Below are positions 44,844 to 54,248 of a stretch of DNA of 64,000 nucleotides, in pieces. Below the pieces are notes generated by a model that worked only from the letters and a program-made list of their open reading frames with translations, made no database searches and was not told the DNA's origin. The stretch lies in the NCBI RefSeq assembly GCF_015222005.1, contig NZ_JADFFL010000007.1, positions 124,001 through 188,000 on the forward strand. Reading direction: 5' to 3'. The position numbers and the translations under genes are program-made. This stretch comes from Mucilaginibacter myungsuensis (GTDB lineage Bacteria > Bacteroidota > Bacteroidia > Sphingobacteriales > Sphingobacteriaceae). The stretch's first letter is position 1. Each line of letters starts with the position of its first letter.

Positions 44844-46616
44844 TTAATAACCCGGATTTTGTACCAGCGATGGCGACTTGCCCGTCTCGCTCAGCGGGAA
44901 AGGCCACAGGTACATCGCCGGCCTAAAGCTGTGCTTAGTTAAATTGAAGCGATTGTAGGTCACTGAATTTCCGGTACGCCTTACTTCCATTCCTTCAGAC
45001 TGCACGTTCTCGGTCTGTGGCGCTATCTTCCAGCGCCTTACGTCCCAAAAACGGTGCTCCTCAAAAGCCAGTTCGATACGACGCTCGTTCTGGATATAGG
45101 TGCGCATGGCATCTTTGGTCAATCCGGTAGGTAATTGGTAAGGATTTAAGCCTGCACGCTGACGGATGGCATTCATCGCATCGTAAACCAGCGTAGTTGG
45201 GCCTTCGTATTCGTTGGCTGCCTCGGCGTAGTTCAGCAATACCTCGGCATAGCGCATCAGCGGGAACACCCTGCGCGACCCGAATAAAATGGTAGCAGCT
45301 ATAGCATTAGGATCCAGCATCTTATTAGTATAGTAACCGGTCACGGTGCCTTGCTTTACCGCATCCACACCGGTACTTTGCCCGTTGTAAGTACCTATGA
45401 AGATATTTACCGGAGCGCGACCATTAGTAGTACCATTACCCAGGCGTACCAGCAAAACCGTTTGATCATGGATAATGCTATAGTTAAAACGAGGATCGCG
45501 ACCGGTGTAAGGATCGTTAGGGTTGTAACCCGATGTTGGGTCACTGATCAGTTTACCGTTGGCCATCGGGAAGGCATCCACCATACCCTGATAAGGGAAT
45601 GCGCCGTTAGAACCCGCCCGCGATGGTGGCAGGAAAAGGTTCTCCAGATCCGACGAACCTACGTTCAGGTATTGAAATATATACTCGGTGTTCTCGCGCC
45701 TGGTAAATACACCCTGGAAACCGGCACCCGGCACATTAGCAGCCACGTTATCGGCAGGCTCGGTGTGTAAAGAGAATGTAGCTAACGCTACTACGGCCGC
45801 GGCAGCATCGCGTGCGTCCTTCCATCGGTTAGGATCGGCGGTTGGGTAACCTACCAGATCCGGACTGGCAGACCCGCCGGCATCAGCTACCAAAGTAGTC
45901 CCGTTGAACAACGGACTGGCAGCATATAATAACACTCTGGATTTCAACGCCAAACAAGCGCCTTTTGATGCGCGACCATAATCCTGCCCGGTTTGCCTGT
46001 TAGGCAAGCCAGCGGCGGCGGCATCGAGTTCGGATACGATGTATTTCACGCATTGATCGTAAGTGTTACGTTTAACGTTTATCTGGTTCTCGTAGGTCAG
46101 CAAGGTATCGCCCAATAATGGTACGCCACCATAATGTTTCACCAAAGCCGCGTAGTACCAGGCGCGTAAAAAACGAGCTTCGGATACCATCCTGGCTTTG
46201 TTGACCGCCCGCATTGGGGTGCGCGGCAAATTCTTCAGTAACTGGTTTACCGCCCTGATGTTGGTGTAACAAATGCTATAAGGCCTATCCTCGACAATGC
46301 CGGCGTTTATAGTACCGGTAGCAAATGCAGATGCCGTTGTTGATGAGGCACGTGATGGCTCAGACTCATCGGTCGCCGCATCCATACCGCCTACACCAAA
46401 GCGCCCGGGGTTTGCACTAAAATTAGCACCGGCGTAAATGTTAGCCAAAAATCCAATGGTGCGGGCACTATCGGCAAATACGCTTGCTTGGGTAAGATCC
46501 GTGGTGGCGGTAGCATCCAAAAATCCCCCACCCTTTTTGCACGACTGCATGACCGAAGCCAGGCAGACCAAGAGCAGAAGCGGGCATCCAAAAACAGAAA
46601 AGTAAGTTTTCTTCAT
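44844..46616 (-). CDS. SusD-like glycan-binding lipoprotein (2)
   Basis: About 590 residues from the ATG at 46616 (MKKTYFSVFGCPLLLLVCLASVMQSC, lipobox). SusD features: ARFLRAWYYAALVKHYGGVPLLGD, LVYDAMNAIRQRAGLNPY and NERRIELAFEEHRFWDVRRWKIAP, ending YLWPFPLSETGKSPSLVQNPGY. It is the first gene of the operon, with no SusC before it, which is unusual. Its partner SusC is probably one of the two further downstream. Upstream region 46617-46937 carries operator-like sites. Confidence 0.92.
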   Translation of the reverse strand: MKKTYFSVFGCPLLLLVCLASVMQSCKKGGGFLDATATTDLTQASVFADSARTIGFLANIYAGANFSANPGRFGVGGMDAATDESEPSRASSTTASAFATGTINAGIVEDRPYSICYTNIRAVNQLLKNLPRTPMRAVNKARMVSEARFLRAWYYAALVKHYGGVPLLGDTLLTYENQINVKRNTYDQCVKYIVSELDAAAAGLPNRQTGQDYGRASKGACLALKSRVLLYAASPLFNGTTLVADAGGSASPDLVGYPTADPNRWKDARDAAAAVVALATFSLHTEPADNVAANVPGAGFQGVFTRRENTEYIFQYLNVGSSDLENLFLPPSRAGSNGAFPYQGMVDAFPMANGKLISDPTSGYNPNDPYTGRDPRFNYSIIHDQTVLLVRLGNGTTNGRAPVNIFIGTYNGQSTGVDAVKQGTVTGYYTNKMLDPNAIAATILFGSRRVFPLMRYAEVLLNYAEAANEYEGPTTLVYDAMNAIRQRAGLNPYQLPTGLTKDAMRTYIQNERRIELAFEEHRFWDVRRWKIAPQTENVQSEGMEVRRTGNSVTYNRFNLTKHSFRPAMYLWPFPLSETGKSPSLVQNPGY

Positions 46617-46681
46617 ATTCAGGTTCGTATGTATTAGATCTTCATTAAAAATCACCGATAGGCTATCGTATGAGCGAATTC

Positions 46682-46701
46682 TATAAAATCGATTTAGCAT
46701 C
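46682..46701 (+). promoter_or_regulatory. Operator-like site O2 upstream of the Sus operon
   Basis: TATAAAATCGATTTAGCATC. It shares the CGATTTAGCA core and A-rich left half with the other sites, and its centre lies 120 bp from that of O3. Confidence 0.65.
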
Positions 46702-46801
46702 TCGAGTTCAAAAGAAGCCTTCAGTATTTTTAAATGGACAAAAAGTTAATAACAATTGGTTTATTGTGAGCGCTAAGGCATCAGTGGTACTAATGTACGA
46801 C

Positions 46802-46844
46802 GATAAAAACGATTTAGCAAATATTTTGCTAAATCGTTTTTATT
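46802..46844. promoter_or_regulatory. Double operator-like site O3/O4, perfect inverted repeat
   Basis: Two copies of the motif face each other: AAAAACGATTTAGCAAA on the plus strand (to 46821) and the same on the minus strand (from 46825). Together they form 19-bp perfect arms with a 3-base loop (46803-46843). With T runs on both sides it could also end transcription of the esterase gene. Confidence 0.7.
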
Positions 46845-46937
46845 TTTCTCATCGTATCATAATTTTCAAGCTATTTTTTAAAATTCTGCACCGTATAACT
46901 TAGATAGATTGCCGATATAATGATCAGCACTACCGTT

Positions 46938-47768
46938 CTACTTAGGCATCTGCCCTTTAAAGAACCTGCTGAAGAACAGCATTTGATAAGTAATAGAATT
47001 AGCCCAGTACTCCCAGGTGTGTGAGCCGGGGCGAACGGTGAACTCATGCGGGATATTCCGCTCTAACAACTTATCATGCAGTATCACATTAAAGCGATAA
47101 AGGAAATCATCGTTGCCGCAATCAAAAATAATGGCCAGCGACTTAGGTTTAAGCAAATAGATCAGGTTCTCTACACTGGCCTTTTCCCAACGCTCGGGGT
47201 ATTTGGCGTATTTGCCCAACACCTGCTCTATCCCGAACGCGTCGGACAGTGGTCTAAGATCTACCGCGCCGCTCATGCTGCCCGCCGCGCCGAACACATC
47301 CTGATGTTTGATACCTAAGGACAGGCCGCCAAAACCACCCATGCTTAAACCGGTAATAGCACGACTGTTGCGGTCTTTAATGGTCGAATAATTCTTGTCA
47401 ATATAAGCGACCAATTCATTGGTGATATAGGTCTCGTACTGAAAATCTTTTAACTCCGGGCTGTCCACATACCATCCCGCAAAAGCGCCGTAAGGGCAAA
47501 CAATGATCACTTTGTATTGGTCGGCAAGGTCTTGGATAGCGGGTACCTTTTTTATCCAATCCGTCTGATCCCCACTGAAACCGTGCAGCAGGTAAAGCGA
47601 TGGATATTTTTGATCTTTACTATAACCTTCGGGCTTAACCACAACGGCCTTGATATTCCTTTTCATCGCTGCGCTGTAGGTCAACGCCGTGTCTACCGAA
47701 GCCGCTTTGCTTACACCCCATGCCATTAACAGGCACAGGGTGATCAGAATTTTTGTTGTTTTCATCAT
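46938..47768 (-). CDS. Exported esterase (CE1/esterase D-like alpha/beta hydrolase)
   Basis: 276 residues with signal peptide (about 1-23). Catalytic triad candidates: Ser in the nucleophile elbow TGLSMGGFGG, Asp in IFDCGNDDFL and His in RPGSHTWEYW. The strand YPSLYLLHGFSGDQTDW is the oxyanion region. Such enzymes cleave acyl groups from sugars (acetyl, feruloyl) or act like antigen 85. It is last in the operon with the GH92 and an SGNH enzyme, 10 bases after the latter, so a carbohydrate esterase acting on the glycan is inferred. Confidence 0.85.
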   Translation of the reverse strand: MMKTTKILITLCLLMAWGVSKAASVDTALTYSAAMKRNIKAVVVKPEGYSKDQKYPSLYLLHGFSGDQTDWIKKVPAIQDLADQYKVIIVCPYGAFAGWYVDSPELKDFQYETYITNELVAYIDKNYSTIKDRNSRAITGLSMGGFGGLSLGIKHQDVFGAAGSMSGAVDLRPLSDAFGIEQVLGKYAKYPERWEKASVENLIYLLKPKSLAIIFDCGNDDFLYRFNVILHDKLLERNIPHEFTVRPGSHTWEYWANSITYQMLFFSRFFKGQMPK

Positions 47769-47778
47769 GATCAGTTTG

Positions 47779-49176
47779 TTATTTGACCAATTGCAAAGTG
47801 ACCTTGTGGTTCAGCGGCTTATTGATAGTGTAGATCTGATCGATCAGCACATCCATCTGTTTTTGCCAGGCTTGGCGGATATTTTTGTAACGGGCTTTCA
47901 GGTAATTGTCTTTGTTACCACGCACAAAGGCATTCTTGATAGATTCTTTATTTACCGTATCTACTGCCGCGCGGTCGTCTTTATATAATAAGCCCTTCTC
48001 TTTCAACAGGTCAAATTGAATAAAAGCATACTGCCTAAAACGACGCTCGATATCCCAACGCTCTTCATTCAACTCGCGGATTTGGATGGCTTGCTGGTAT
48101 TGTGGTGTATAAGGGTTCTCGGCCAGATTGATGCCTTCGGATAATTGGTCAGAAGAATAGCTGCTGATCACCTCGTTATCAATCATCAGTTGATAGTTGC
48201 CGGCCTTCAGTCCTTTAACCGTCAGCAACTCCTGGTTGAATTCCTTGGCGAACGGCACATAAGCTAAAGCATCCGACTGTCTCTTTTTATTACCCCAACC
48301 GCGCACCATTGTATCTGCCGCGTAAGGTAACGAGTTGGCCAGATAATCGAACGTGATACGATCAGTTGTACCGGCTACATTCTTAATGCTGCAATTTACG
48401 GCCTTGCTTACCTGTTTGTTTGCCGCATTGATCGCCACATCGGCTACTACCTTGTTCGCCAGCCCTTGTGTTTTCAGGAACTGATAGGCCATTACCATGT
48501 GGCCATCATTATCCGGGTGCACACGGTCGCCCGGAGTTAAACTGAAGTCCGGGTTCCTTGCTTGCTCGCGCGTGTTGATATCTGTCATCGGGTGAAAAAA
48601 GTCTACCACACCCCAGCCGTTATTTTTGGCCGAAGCTTCCTGAAAGTCGATCAGTTGCGAGAATGCCGCTGCTTTACCTTTGTACAGATTGTTCTTGTTG
48701 CTGTTGGTGGTCTCGTCATATGGCGAGCCAAGGATATTGATCTTTTTGATGTTCGGCAGTTTCTTCAACTTAGCCTCCAGCACCGCATAGCGCGACTTGG
48801 CCAGATCTACATTCTTTTGGCCTTTCTCTTTAGCGTCGCCACCAAACCATTCAAAATACCCTGTATCATTCATGCCCCAGGTAACGGTCAATACGGTCGG
48901 GCGCATCGGTAGCACCTCGTCTTCCAGACGGTCGCTCATTTGCTTAACGTTATCACCGCCGATGCCGGCATTGTGGCAGGTAAAACGCATGTTGGGGAAG
49001 TGCGTCATATAATACAGCCAGATATACGAGTGGTAGTGCCCGCCATCGGTGATACTGTTACCCAAAAACACTACCCTATCCCCCGTTTTAAACGGCGCGA
49101 CAGATTGCGCGCGGGCAACATTAAGCGTAAGTGAGGCCGTTACAGCCAGTGCGAACAAGCGTAAATAAATTTTCAT
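47779..49176 (-). CDS. SGNH/GDSL hydrolase, two-domain, exported (copy B)
   Basis: 465 residues with signal peptide (about 1-23, ending ARAQ). SGNH blocks: VVFLGNSITDGGHYHS (block I), GIGGDNVKQ (block II), WGMNDTGYFEW (block III) and DRVHPDNDGHMVMAY (block V). The C-terminal about 220 residues form a second domain of strands and then helices (EERWDIERRFRQYAFIQFDLL). It is a clear paralogue of the protein at 54249-55637. A role in deacylating the glycan is inferred from its place between GH92 and esterase genes. Confidence 0.88.
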   Translation of the reverse strand: MKIYLRLFALAVTASLTLNVARAQSVAPFKTGDRVVFLGNSITDGGHYHSYIWLYYMTHFPNMRFTCHNAGIGGDNVKQMSDRLEDEVLPMRPTVLTVTWGMNDTGYFEWFGGDAKEKGQKNVDLAKSRYAVLEAKLKKLPNIKKINILGSPYDETTNSNKNNLYKGKAAAFSQLIDFQEASAKNNGWGVVDFFHPMTDINTREQARNPDFSLTPGDRVHPDNDGHMVMAYQFLKTQGLANKVVADVAINAANKQVSKAVNCSIKNVAGTTDRITFDYLANSLPYAADTMVRGWGNKKRQSDALAYVPFAKEFNQELLTVKGLKAGNYQLMIDNEVISSYSSDQLSEGINLAENPYTPQYQQAIQIRELNEERWDIERRFRQYAFIQFDLLKEKGLLYKDDRAAVDTVNKESIKNAFVRGNKDNYLKARYKNIRQAWQKQMDVLIDQIYTINKPLNHKVTLQLVK

Positions 49177-49201
49177 AGTATGTATTTTGTTCTATCTCAG
49201 T

Positions 49202-51526
49202 TTATTGGGCCGTGCCCCAGTTCTTGTTAGGTTGTGGCCCCATGGTCAGTTCCAGTGTGCTGCCGTCGGCTATATTTTTATAGTCGATGTAGCATTTGTT
49301 ATAATTAACACCATTCAACTTGGCGCTTTGGATGTAAACGTTCTTAGGCGAATTATTTTTAGCGACGATGGTGAACGCGCTGCCCTTAGCATAAGCTTTA
49401 TCCAACCGGTAAGCCACCTTATCAAACACCGGCGCGGTTATCTCCTGGCGGGTATCGCCCGGGCAAACCGGATGCAAGCCACCGGCCGCTAAGACATACC
49501 AGGCCGACATTTGGCCAACGTCCTCGTTACCTACCAGGCCTTCTACCTTGTTCTTATAAGCACGGTCGCAAATAGCGCGGGTCCACTTTTGGGTGAGCCA
49601 TGGGTGACCTAAACGGTTGAACAGGAACGGCACATGATGCACCGGCTCGTTAGCGTGGTTGTAATAGTCGTTCCACATCATATCGTCCGGAGTTTTATTG
49701 AACATGTCTTCCAGATCAGCAATGGTCTTTGCCCGACCACCCATCAGCAGAGCCATACCGTCCACATCATGCGGAACGAACCAACCTTGTTGATAAGGGC
49801 TGCTCTCGATAGTACCATAACCTTGCTTCAGACGTGTCTGCGGGCCATCCCATGCCAGCCATTTGCCATCCTTATCTCGCGGACGGAACCAGCCTACGGT
49901 CGGGTCGAAGATGTTTTTATAGCTTTGGGCGCGTTCGGTGTATTTTTGATAGTCTCCGGTCTGGTTCATGGCTTTGGCCAGTTGCGCGGTGCACCATTCG
50001 GTGTAGGCATATTCTAAGGTCAGCGAGATACTTAACCCCTCGGGCGTATAACCTTTAGTTCCGTTACCGAATTTCTCTACCGAACCAACCGACAGGTCAT
50101 AGGCCTTCTGCACATCAAAGTTGCGGATGCCTTTGGCATAAGCATCGGCAATCACCGGGATGGCCGGGTTACCGATCATACATCCGCTGTAGGCGTTCAT
50201 AAATTCCCAACGCTCCAGGTAGTCCTTTTTCTTTTCACCGGCCAGGGTCACCAGCGAACTGATCATATCATTAACCAAACTTGGGTTGATGATGGTTTGT
50301 AGCGGCATTTGGCTACGGAAAACATCCCAACCGCTAAAAATGGTACGCTTAGTGAAACCTGTGGATGTATGCGGTTTGCCATCGCCGCCCGGATACATCC
50401 CGTTCACATCCTCCATATTACGCGGATCGATCATGGTGTGATAAAGCGCGGTGTAGAATACCTTGCGTTGCTCGGTAGTACCGCCGGTGATGTTGACCTT
50501 GGTCAACGCGTTATTCCATAGCTGTTTGGCTTTGGTTTTAACGATGTCGAAATTGTAGTCTTTGATCTCGGCATTCAGGTTAGCTTTTGCTCCCGCGATG
50601 CTGCTGAACGATATGCCCGACTTCATCACCACCTGCTCGTTAGCCCGGGTGGCAAATTCGGTATAGAAACCAAGATGTTTACCTTCTTTTTCTTTCACGC
50701 CAGGCAACACCGCTGCGTTGGCTATCAGCTGTTGATATTTGTCGCTGCTGACATCATTTAAATGCCTGCTTTGGCCATCAGGGATATCGGCCGACCAAAC
50801 GCCGTACTTTTTTAACGGCTTGCTAAATTGCGCGTAAAAATAAACGGTATAATCGGCATGGCCATCGCCATCGCCCCAACCGCCGCCATCAGGCGTGCAT
50901 TTCATCCAGCCTTGTATCGTATGATCATCAACCACCTTCACGTATTGCAATACCGAAGTGCCGCCTACCCTACGCGCCAGATCTATCTGTATGCGCGACT
51001 GCTCATTTTTAGGGAAAGTAAATCGCAGGATGCCGCTGTGCGGGGCCGCCGCCGCTTCGGCTTTGATGTTATAGTCGGTCAGTGTTACGCGGTAATAGCC
51101 TGCCCCTCCTTTTTCGGATGCCTTGTTGTATGCCGAGCGGTAACCATCTTTACTGCCGTCCTTTCCTTTAGCTGTTTTTAGTTTACCGGTGGTAGGCATG
51201 GTTAATAGATTGCCTAAGTCGCCGTACCAACCGATGCCACTCATTTGTGTGAACGCGAAACCTTCTATCGATGTATGTTCGTAACTATAACCCGAGCCAT
51301 TATCCCCCCCGGTGATAGTGTTCGGGCTCACCTGTACCATTCCATAAGGCGTAGCTGCCCCCGGGAAGGTTTTGCCAAGCCCGTGATAAACGCCCGCACC
51401 GGCCACACTGGTACTTGCGCCAATGAAAGGGTTAACAAGATCGGCAGGTGTTTGCGCCTTAGCAACGGTTGCCGACAGCAATAGCAGGCCACATAAAAGG
51501 TTCTTGTTGAGCGTATTTAGTTTCAT
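49202..51526 (-). CDS. GH92 family alpha-mannosidase
   Basis: About 774 residues from the ATG at 51526, giving signal peptide MKLNTLNKNLLCGLLLLSATVAKA. It starts with the GH92 beta-sandwich (LVNPFIGASTSVAGAGVYHGLGKTFPGAATPYGMVQVSPNT) and ends with the (alpha/alpha)6 barrel: SGWDVFRSQMPL, GNEDVGQMSAWYVLAAGGLHPVCPGD. These are the family's active-site segments. GH92 enzymes are calcium-dependent exo-alpha-mannosidases. First gene of an operon with SGNH and esterase genes, with operator-like site O5 upstream. Confidence 0.93.
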   Translation of the reverse strand: MKLNTLNKNLLCGLLLLSATVAKAQTPADLVNPFIGASTSVAGAGVYHGLGKTFPGAATPYGMVQVSPNTITGGDNGSGYSYEHTSIEGFAFTQMSGIGWYGDLGNLLTMPTTGKLKTAKGKDGSKDGYRSAYNKASEKGGAGYYRVTLTDYNIKAEAAAAPHSGILRFTFPKNEQSRIQIDLARRVGGTSVLQYVKVVDDHTIQGWMKCTPDGGGWGDGDGHADYTVYFYAQFSKPLKKYGVWSADIPDGQSRHLNDVSSDKYQQLIANAAVLPGVKEKEGKHLGFYTEFATRANEQVVMKSGISFSSIAGAKANLNAEIKDYNFDIVKTKAKQLWNNALTKVNITGGTTEQRKVFYTALYHTMIDPRNMEDVNGMYPGGDGKPHTSTGFTKRTIFSGWDVFRSQMPLQTIINPSLVNDMISSLVTLAGEKKKDYLERWEFMNAYSGCMIGNPAIPVIADAYAKGIRNFDVQKAYDLSVGSVEKFGNGTKGYTPEGLSISLTLEYAYTEWCTAQLAKAMNQTGDYQKYTERAQSYKNIFDPTVGWFRPRDKDGKWLAWDGPQTRLKQGYGTIESSPYQQGWFVPHDVDGMALLMGGRAKTIADLEDMFNKTPDDMMWNDYYNHANEPVHHVPFLFNRLGHPWLTQKWTRAICDRAYKNKVEGLVGNEDVGQMSAWYVLAAGGLHPVCPGDTRQEITAPVFDKVAYRLDKAYAKGSAFTIVAKNNSPKNVYIQSAKLNGVNYNKCYIDYKNIADGSTLELTMGPQPNKNWGTAQ

Positions 51527-51629
51527 ATTAAATGCATTCTTAAACGGAAAGATAAGGCACAGCACCGCTCCTCCGTTAAGCTATATTTACATAAGATCGT
51601 TTACAATTGGCAATGACGCAAATTATAAA

Positions 51630-51649
51630 GAAAAAACGATTTAGCAAAT
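51630..51649 (+). promoter_or_regulatory. Operator-like site O5 upstream of the GH92 operon
   Basis: AGAAAAAACGATTTAGCAAA, nearly the same as O3/O4, 104 bases upstream of the GH92 start in the gap to the GH38-like gene. Confidence 0.65.
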
Positions 51650-51688
51650 TTTAGTTATTTATTAATTTCTTCCGTGAGTGACCAAATA

Positions 51689-54247
51689 TTATCGGTTCAT
51701 TCTCACGGTTCTGAACCCGAACCGTGGCATACTCACCGTTACCGAACTTTTGCCCCCCACTTCTTTTGTCACCGCAAGTTTCTGCTTAACATCGCCGTTC
51801 AACTCTACTAATGATGCTGTTGTAGCAGGCCTGTCGATGGTTACTTTATAAGGCACATTGCGGCCCTCGGCATTAAATAAACGCACCAGCATATCGTCGC
51901 CATCGAAAGTGATATTAGTTACCTCTATGCCCTTCCCTCCTACCTTTACCAGCGACTTTGATAGATCAGCAGCGGCAGGTTTTGTATCGATCACGGTCGC
52001 GATCAGTGGCTCGTTCCATTGCGTTCCTGCGGTCCATACACCGCTTTGGTCCCATTTGCCTTTATGCGGCATTAACGCGTAGTGGATCTTGGTCGGGCCA
52101 TCTACACGATAATTGCGGCCCCACAGGCCAACGCCCGAATATTGAACGGTCAAGCCCAATGGGAAATCGGTACCGTGAGTGTAGTTTGATGTATGATCGC
52201 TCAGCATGGTCATGCCGTAGGCACCGTTGCCATCGGTCACATCTACCCAATTCAGAACGATGTTATTTTTGATACTATCCCAACTGTCAAAAAACGTGTT
52301 ATCCAGCTTGCTTTCGGTCACATCGAACGGGGCGTTCTTGTAAACTTTTTGCCTGGTCAGGTTCAGCGGGAAAAGCGTCAATAATTTATGGCGGTCATCA
52401 TAAAAAGCTTTTTTGGGGACCTCAGCTTTGTAAGTATTCGGTGGTGTCAATAAGCCGATCCCTACATTTGACTGCCAATCGATATTCAACCAGATATCTA
52501 TCTTAGGCTGGCCTTGTGCTAAACTGATAGTTTGGGTAAAACCAGTTCCGTTGATCGTGCCTTTTACATCCACTTTAACCCTTAGCGGACCATTCTCTAC
52601 CACGCTCACCTCTGCCGCGCCGTCCATGCCCGACTTAAAGCCACCGTTGTTATGAAAATCACCGCGCAACTCGTTAAAACCACGGGCATTGGCCTTGTCT
52701 ACAAATTCTTTGCCTTCCAATTTTTTAGCGATCAGACTTTCGATCGTGCCACCTTTGGCCGGATCAACCACCAAGCGGTACAGATCGGTCTCGATAATGT
52801 ATTTACCGTTAATTTGCTTTACCATAGCGCCGGTCGTTGCAACAGCTTTCCTTAACGTCAGTTGATAAGTGCTATAACCAACCGACGGCACGTCAGCATT
52901 AAAAACGATCTTTGCATCAACCAATTGACTTGGTACTGCCTTGCCCTGCATATCACTTACAGTAATATCTTTTCCCTGCCATCCGGCAGGCAAGTCAACA
53001 CTTACAGGTTCGTTCCTGCTTACACCAAGTGTATTGTATACCTTCACGTATTTAACATTTGCCGATGCAGCCCCGCTTTTAACCGCCGTAGCTATCTGCG
53101 CAATGCTATCACACGCCTTGTTGGTATAGCCGGTCCACTTAACTACTTTATCTGCCCAGGTATCGCCGCGAGAGCCGTTATAAGGCACTATCCAGCAATC
53201 ATGATGCTGCGATAGTAATAGCGGTTGCCAGGCTTTCTCAAAGGCCGCTGTTGGCCAATCGGTATTATTATAAACTTTAGCCATGGCCGCCAACTTTTGG
53301 GTACTGACGATCTTATTTTCCGACGCTCTTACTTGCTGAGCGATGCGTTGTGTCACCTGTGCGCCCCAAACCAAACTGGTCAGCATATCTTCCTGAGAGA
53401 ATTTGTGATCGGTGGCTTTATCGTTAGCGCTGACGTTCTCGAAATAGTTGCGCCAGGTGGTGTATTCGGTAGGTTGATAAGAGCGGTTGCCGTTGCCTAA
53501 AAATGGGCCACCTTTCCAGCCGGCATCCTGTAGGGTCATGGCTACCGGATTTTCGATACCTGCGGCGAATGCAGCGTTCATGAACTTGCGCGATGCCGTG
53601 TAGCCTTCCGTTTGCCAGGTAGAGCCGGGTAGCAGCTCTTCTATTGCATATCTCGGCGATGTACGGATACCTGTACCATCCGGACCTATCAGATTCACGA
53701 TCCCGCCACCAAATGCACGCACATAACCGCCCCAAAGCGTATTTGGACTTTTAAGCGACATATGGTTTATCCCGAACGACCTTAACAATTGCGGCAAGGC
53801 ACTGGTAAAGCAAGGTTCTTCGGACGAGTAAGTAGTGAACTTCACTTCAGGGAAATGCTCCCTAACCTTCTTCATCCCGTATTGGAACTGAGCGATGATG
53901 CTCTCGGCCGAGATATTATACAGATAGCTTTGCCCATAAGCGGCACTTACATACTCGATGCGGCCGGTTTTTGAGTTTTGATCTTTGATCATCTCTTTGA
54001 ACCGGGCATAACCGTTAGGGTCTACCACACGGGCGCGATCCCAGGTCTCGGGTTCCAGCTCGATATTGATCTTCCACTCGGGATGGGCTTTTAACTGATC
54101 GACCATAAAGGTGGTGTACTGATCAGGATAATGCCCCCAAACACCACCGTGGTAGCCATCAACAAAATAGGCTTTCTTTTGTGCTGTCGCGGCGGAAAAG
54201 GCAAAAGCCAACGAAACGGCGATGGCGAAAGATCTTTTAATGTTCAT
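51689..54247 (-). CDS. GH38-like alpha-mannosidase-related protein
   Basis: 852 residues with signal peptide (about 1-22, ending ATAQ). The N-terminal region follows the GH38 course: KKAYFVDGYHGGVWGHYP, GRIEYVSAAYGQSYLYN, then FTSALPQLLRSFGINHMSLK and SQHHDCWIVPYNGS; the second half is the large beta domain. But the HxD metal motif reads HGG and the nucleophile Asp segment (usually DPFG) reads YSSEEP, so two zinc ligands appear missing. HHD is kept. It may be a changed or inactive member. It starts one base after the upstream SGNH gene's stop, so the pair is an operon. Confidence 0.7.
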   Translation of the reverse strand: MNIKRSFAIAVSLAFAFSAATAQKKAYFVDGYHGGVWGHYPDQYTTFMVDQLKAHPEWKINIELEPETWDRARVVDPNGYARFKEMIKDQNSKTGRIEYVSAAYGQSYLYNISAESIIAQFQYGMKKVREHFPEVKFTTYSSEEPCFTSALPQLLRSFGINHMSLKSPNTLWGGYVRAFGGGIVNLIGPDGTGIRTSPRYAIEELLPGSTWQTEGYTASRKFMNAAFAAGIENPVAMTLQDAGWKGGPFLGNGNRSYQPTEYTTWRNYFENVSANDKATDHKFSQEDMLTSLVWGAQVTQRIAQQVRASENKIVSTQKLAAMAKVYNNTDWPTAAFEKAWQPLLLSQHHDCWIVPYNGSRGDTWADKVVKWTGYTNKACDSIAQIATAVKSGAASANVKYVKVYNTLGVSRNEPVSVDLPAGWQGKDITVSDMQGKAVPSQLVDAKIVFNADVPSVGYSTYQLTLRKAVATTGAMVKQINGKYIIETDLYRLVVDPAKGGTIESLIAKKLEGKEFVDKANARGFNELRGDFHNNGGFKSGMDGAAEVSVVENGPLRVKVDVKGTINGTGFTQTISLAQGQPKIDIWLNIDWQSNVGIGLLTPPNTYKAEVPKKAFYDDRHKLLTLFPLNLTRQKVYKNAPFDVTESKLDNTFFDSWDSIKNNIVLNWVDVTDGNGAYGMTMLSDHTSNYTHGTDFPLGLTVQYSGVGLWGRNYRVDGPTKIHYALMPHKGKWDQSGVWTAGTQWNEPLIATVIDTKPAAADLSKSLVKVGGKGIEVTNITFDGDDMLVRLFNAEGRNVPYKVTIDRPATTASLVELNGDVKQKLAVTKEVGGKSSVTVSMPRFGFRTVRMNR

Positions 54248-54248
54248 A

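Larger units (their letters stand above)
46617..46937. promoter_or_regulatory. Regulatory gap between esterase and Sus operons
   Basis: 321 bases without a credible gene (a 77-codon open frame on the plus strand reads through the palindrome and is taken as chance). It contains a CGATAGGCTATCG palindrome (46656-46668), operator-like site O2 and the double site O3/O4. No clear TAnnTTTG box for the SusD gene was found. Confidence 0.6.

Noticed and set aside
46670..46903. 77-codon plus-strand frame upstream of the Sus operon
   Set aside because: It reads through operators O2-O4 and the perfect palindrome, has no family features and lies in a promoter region.
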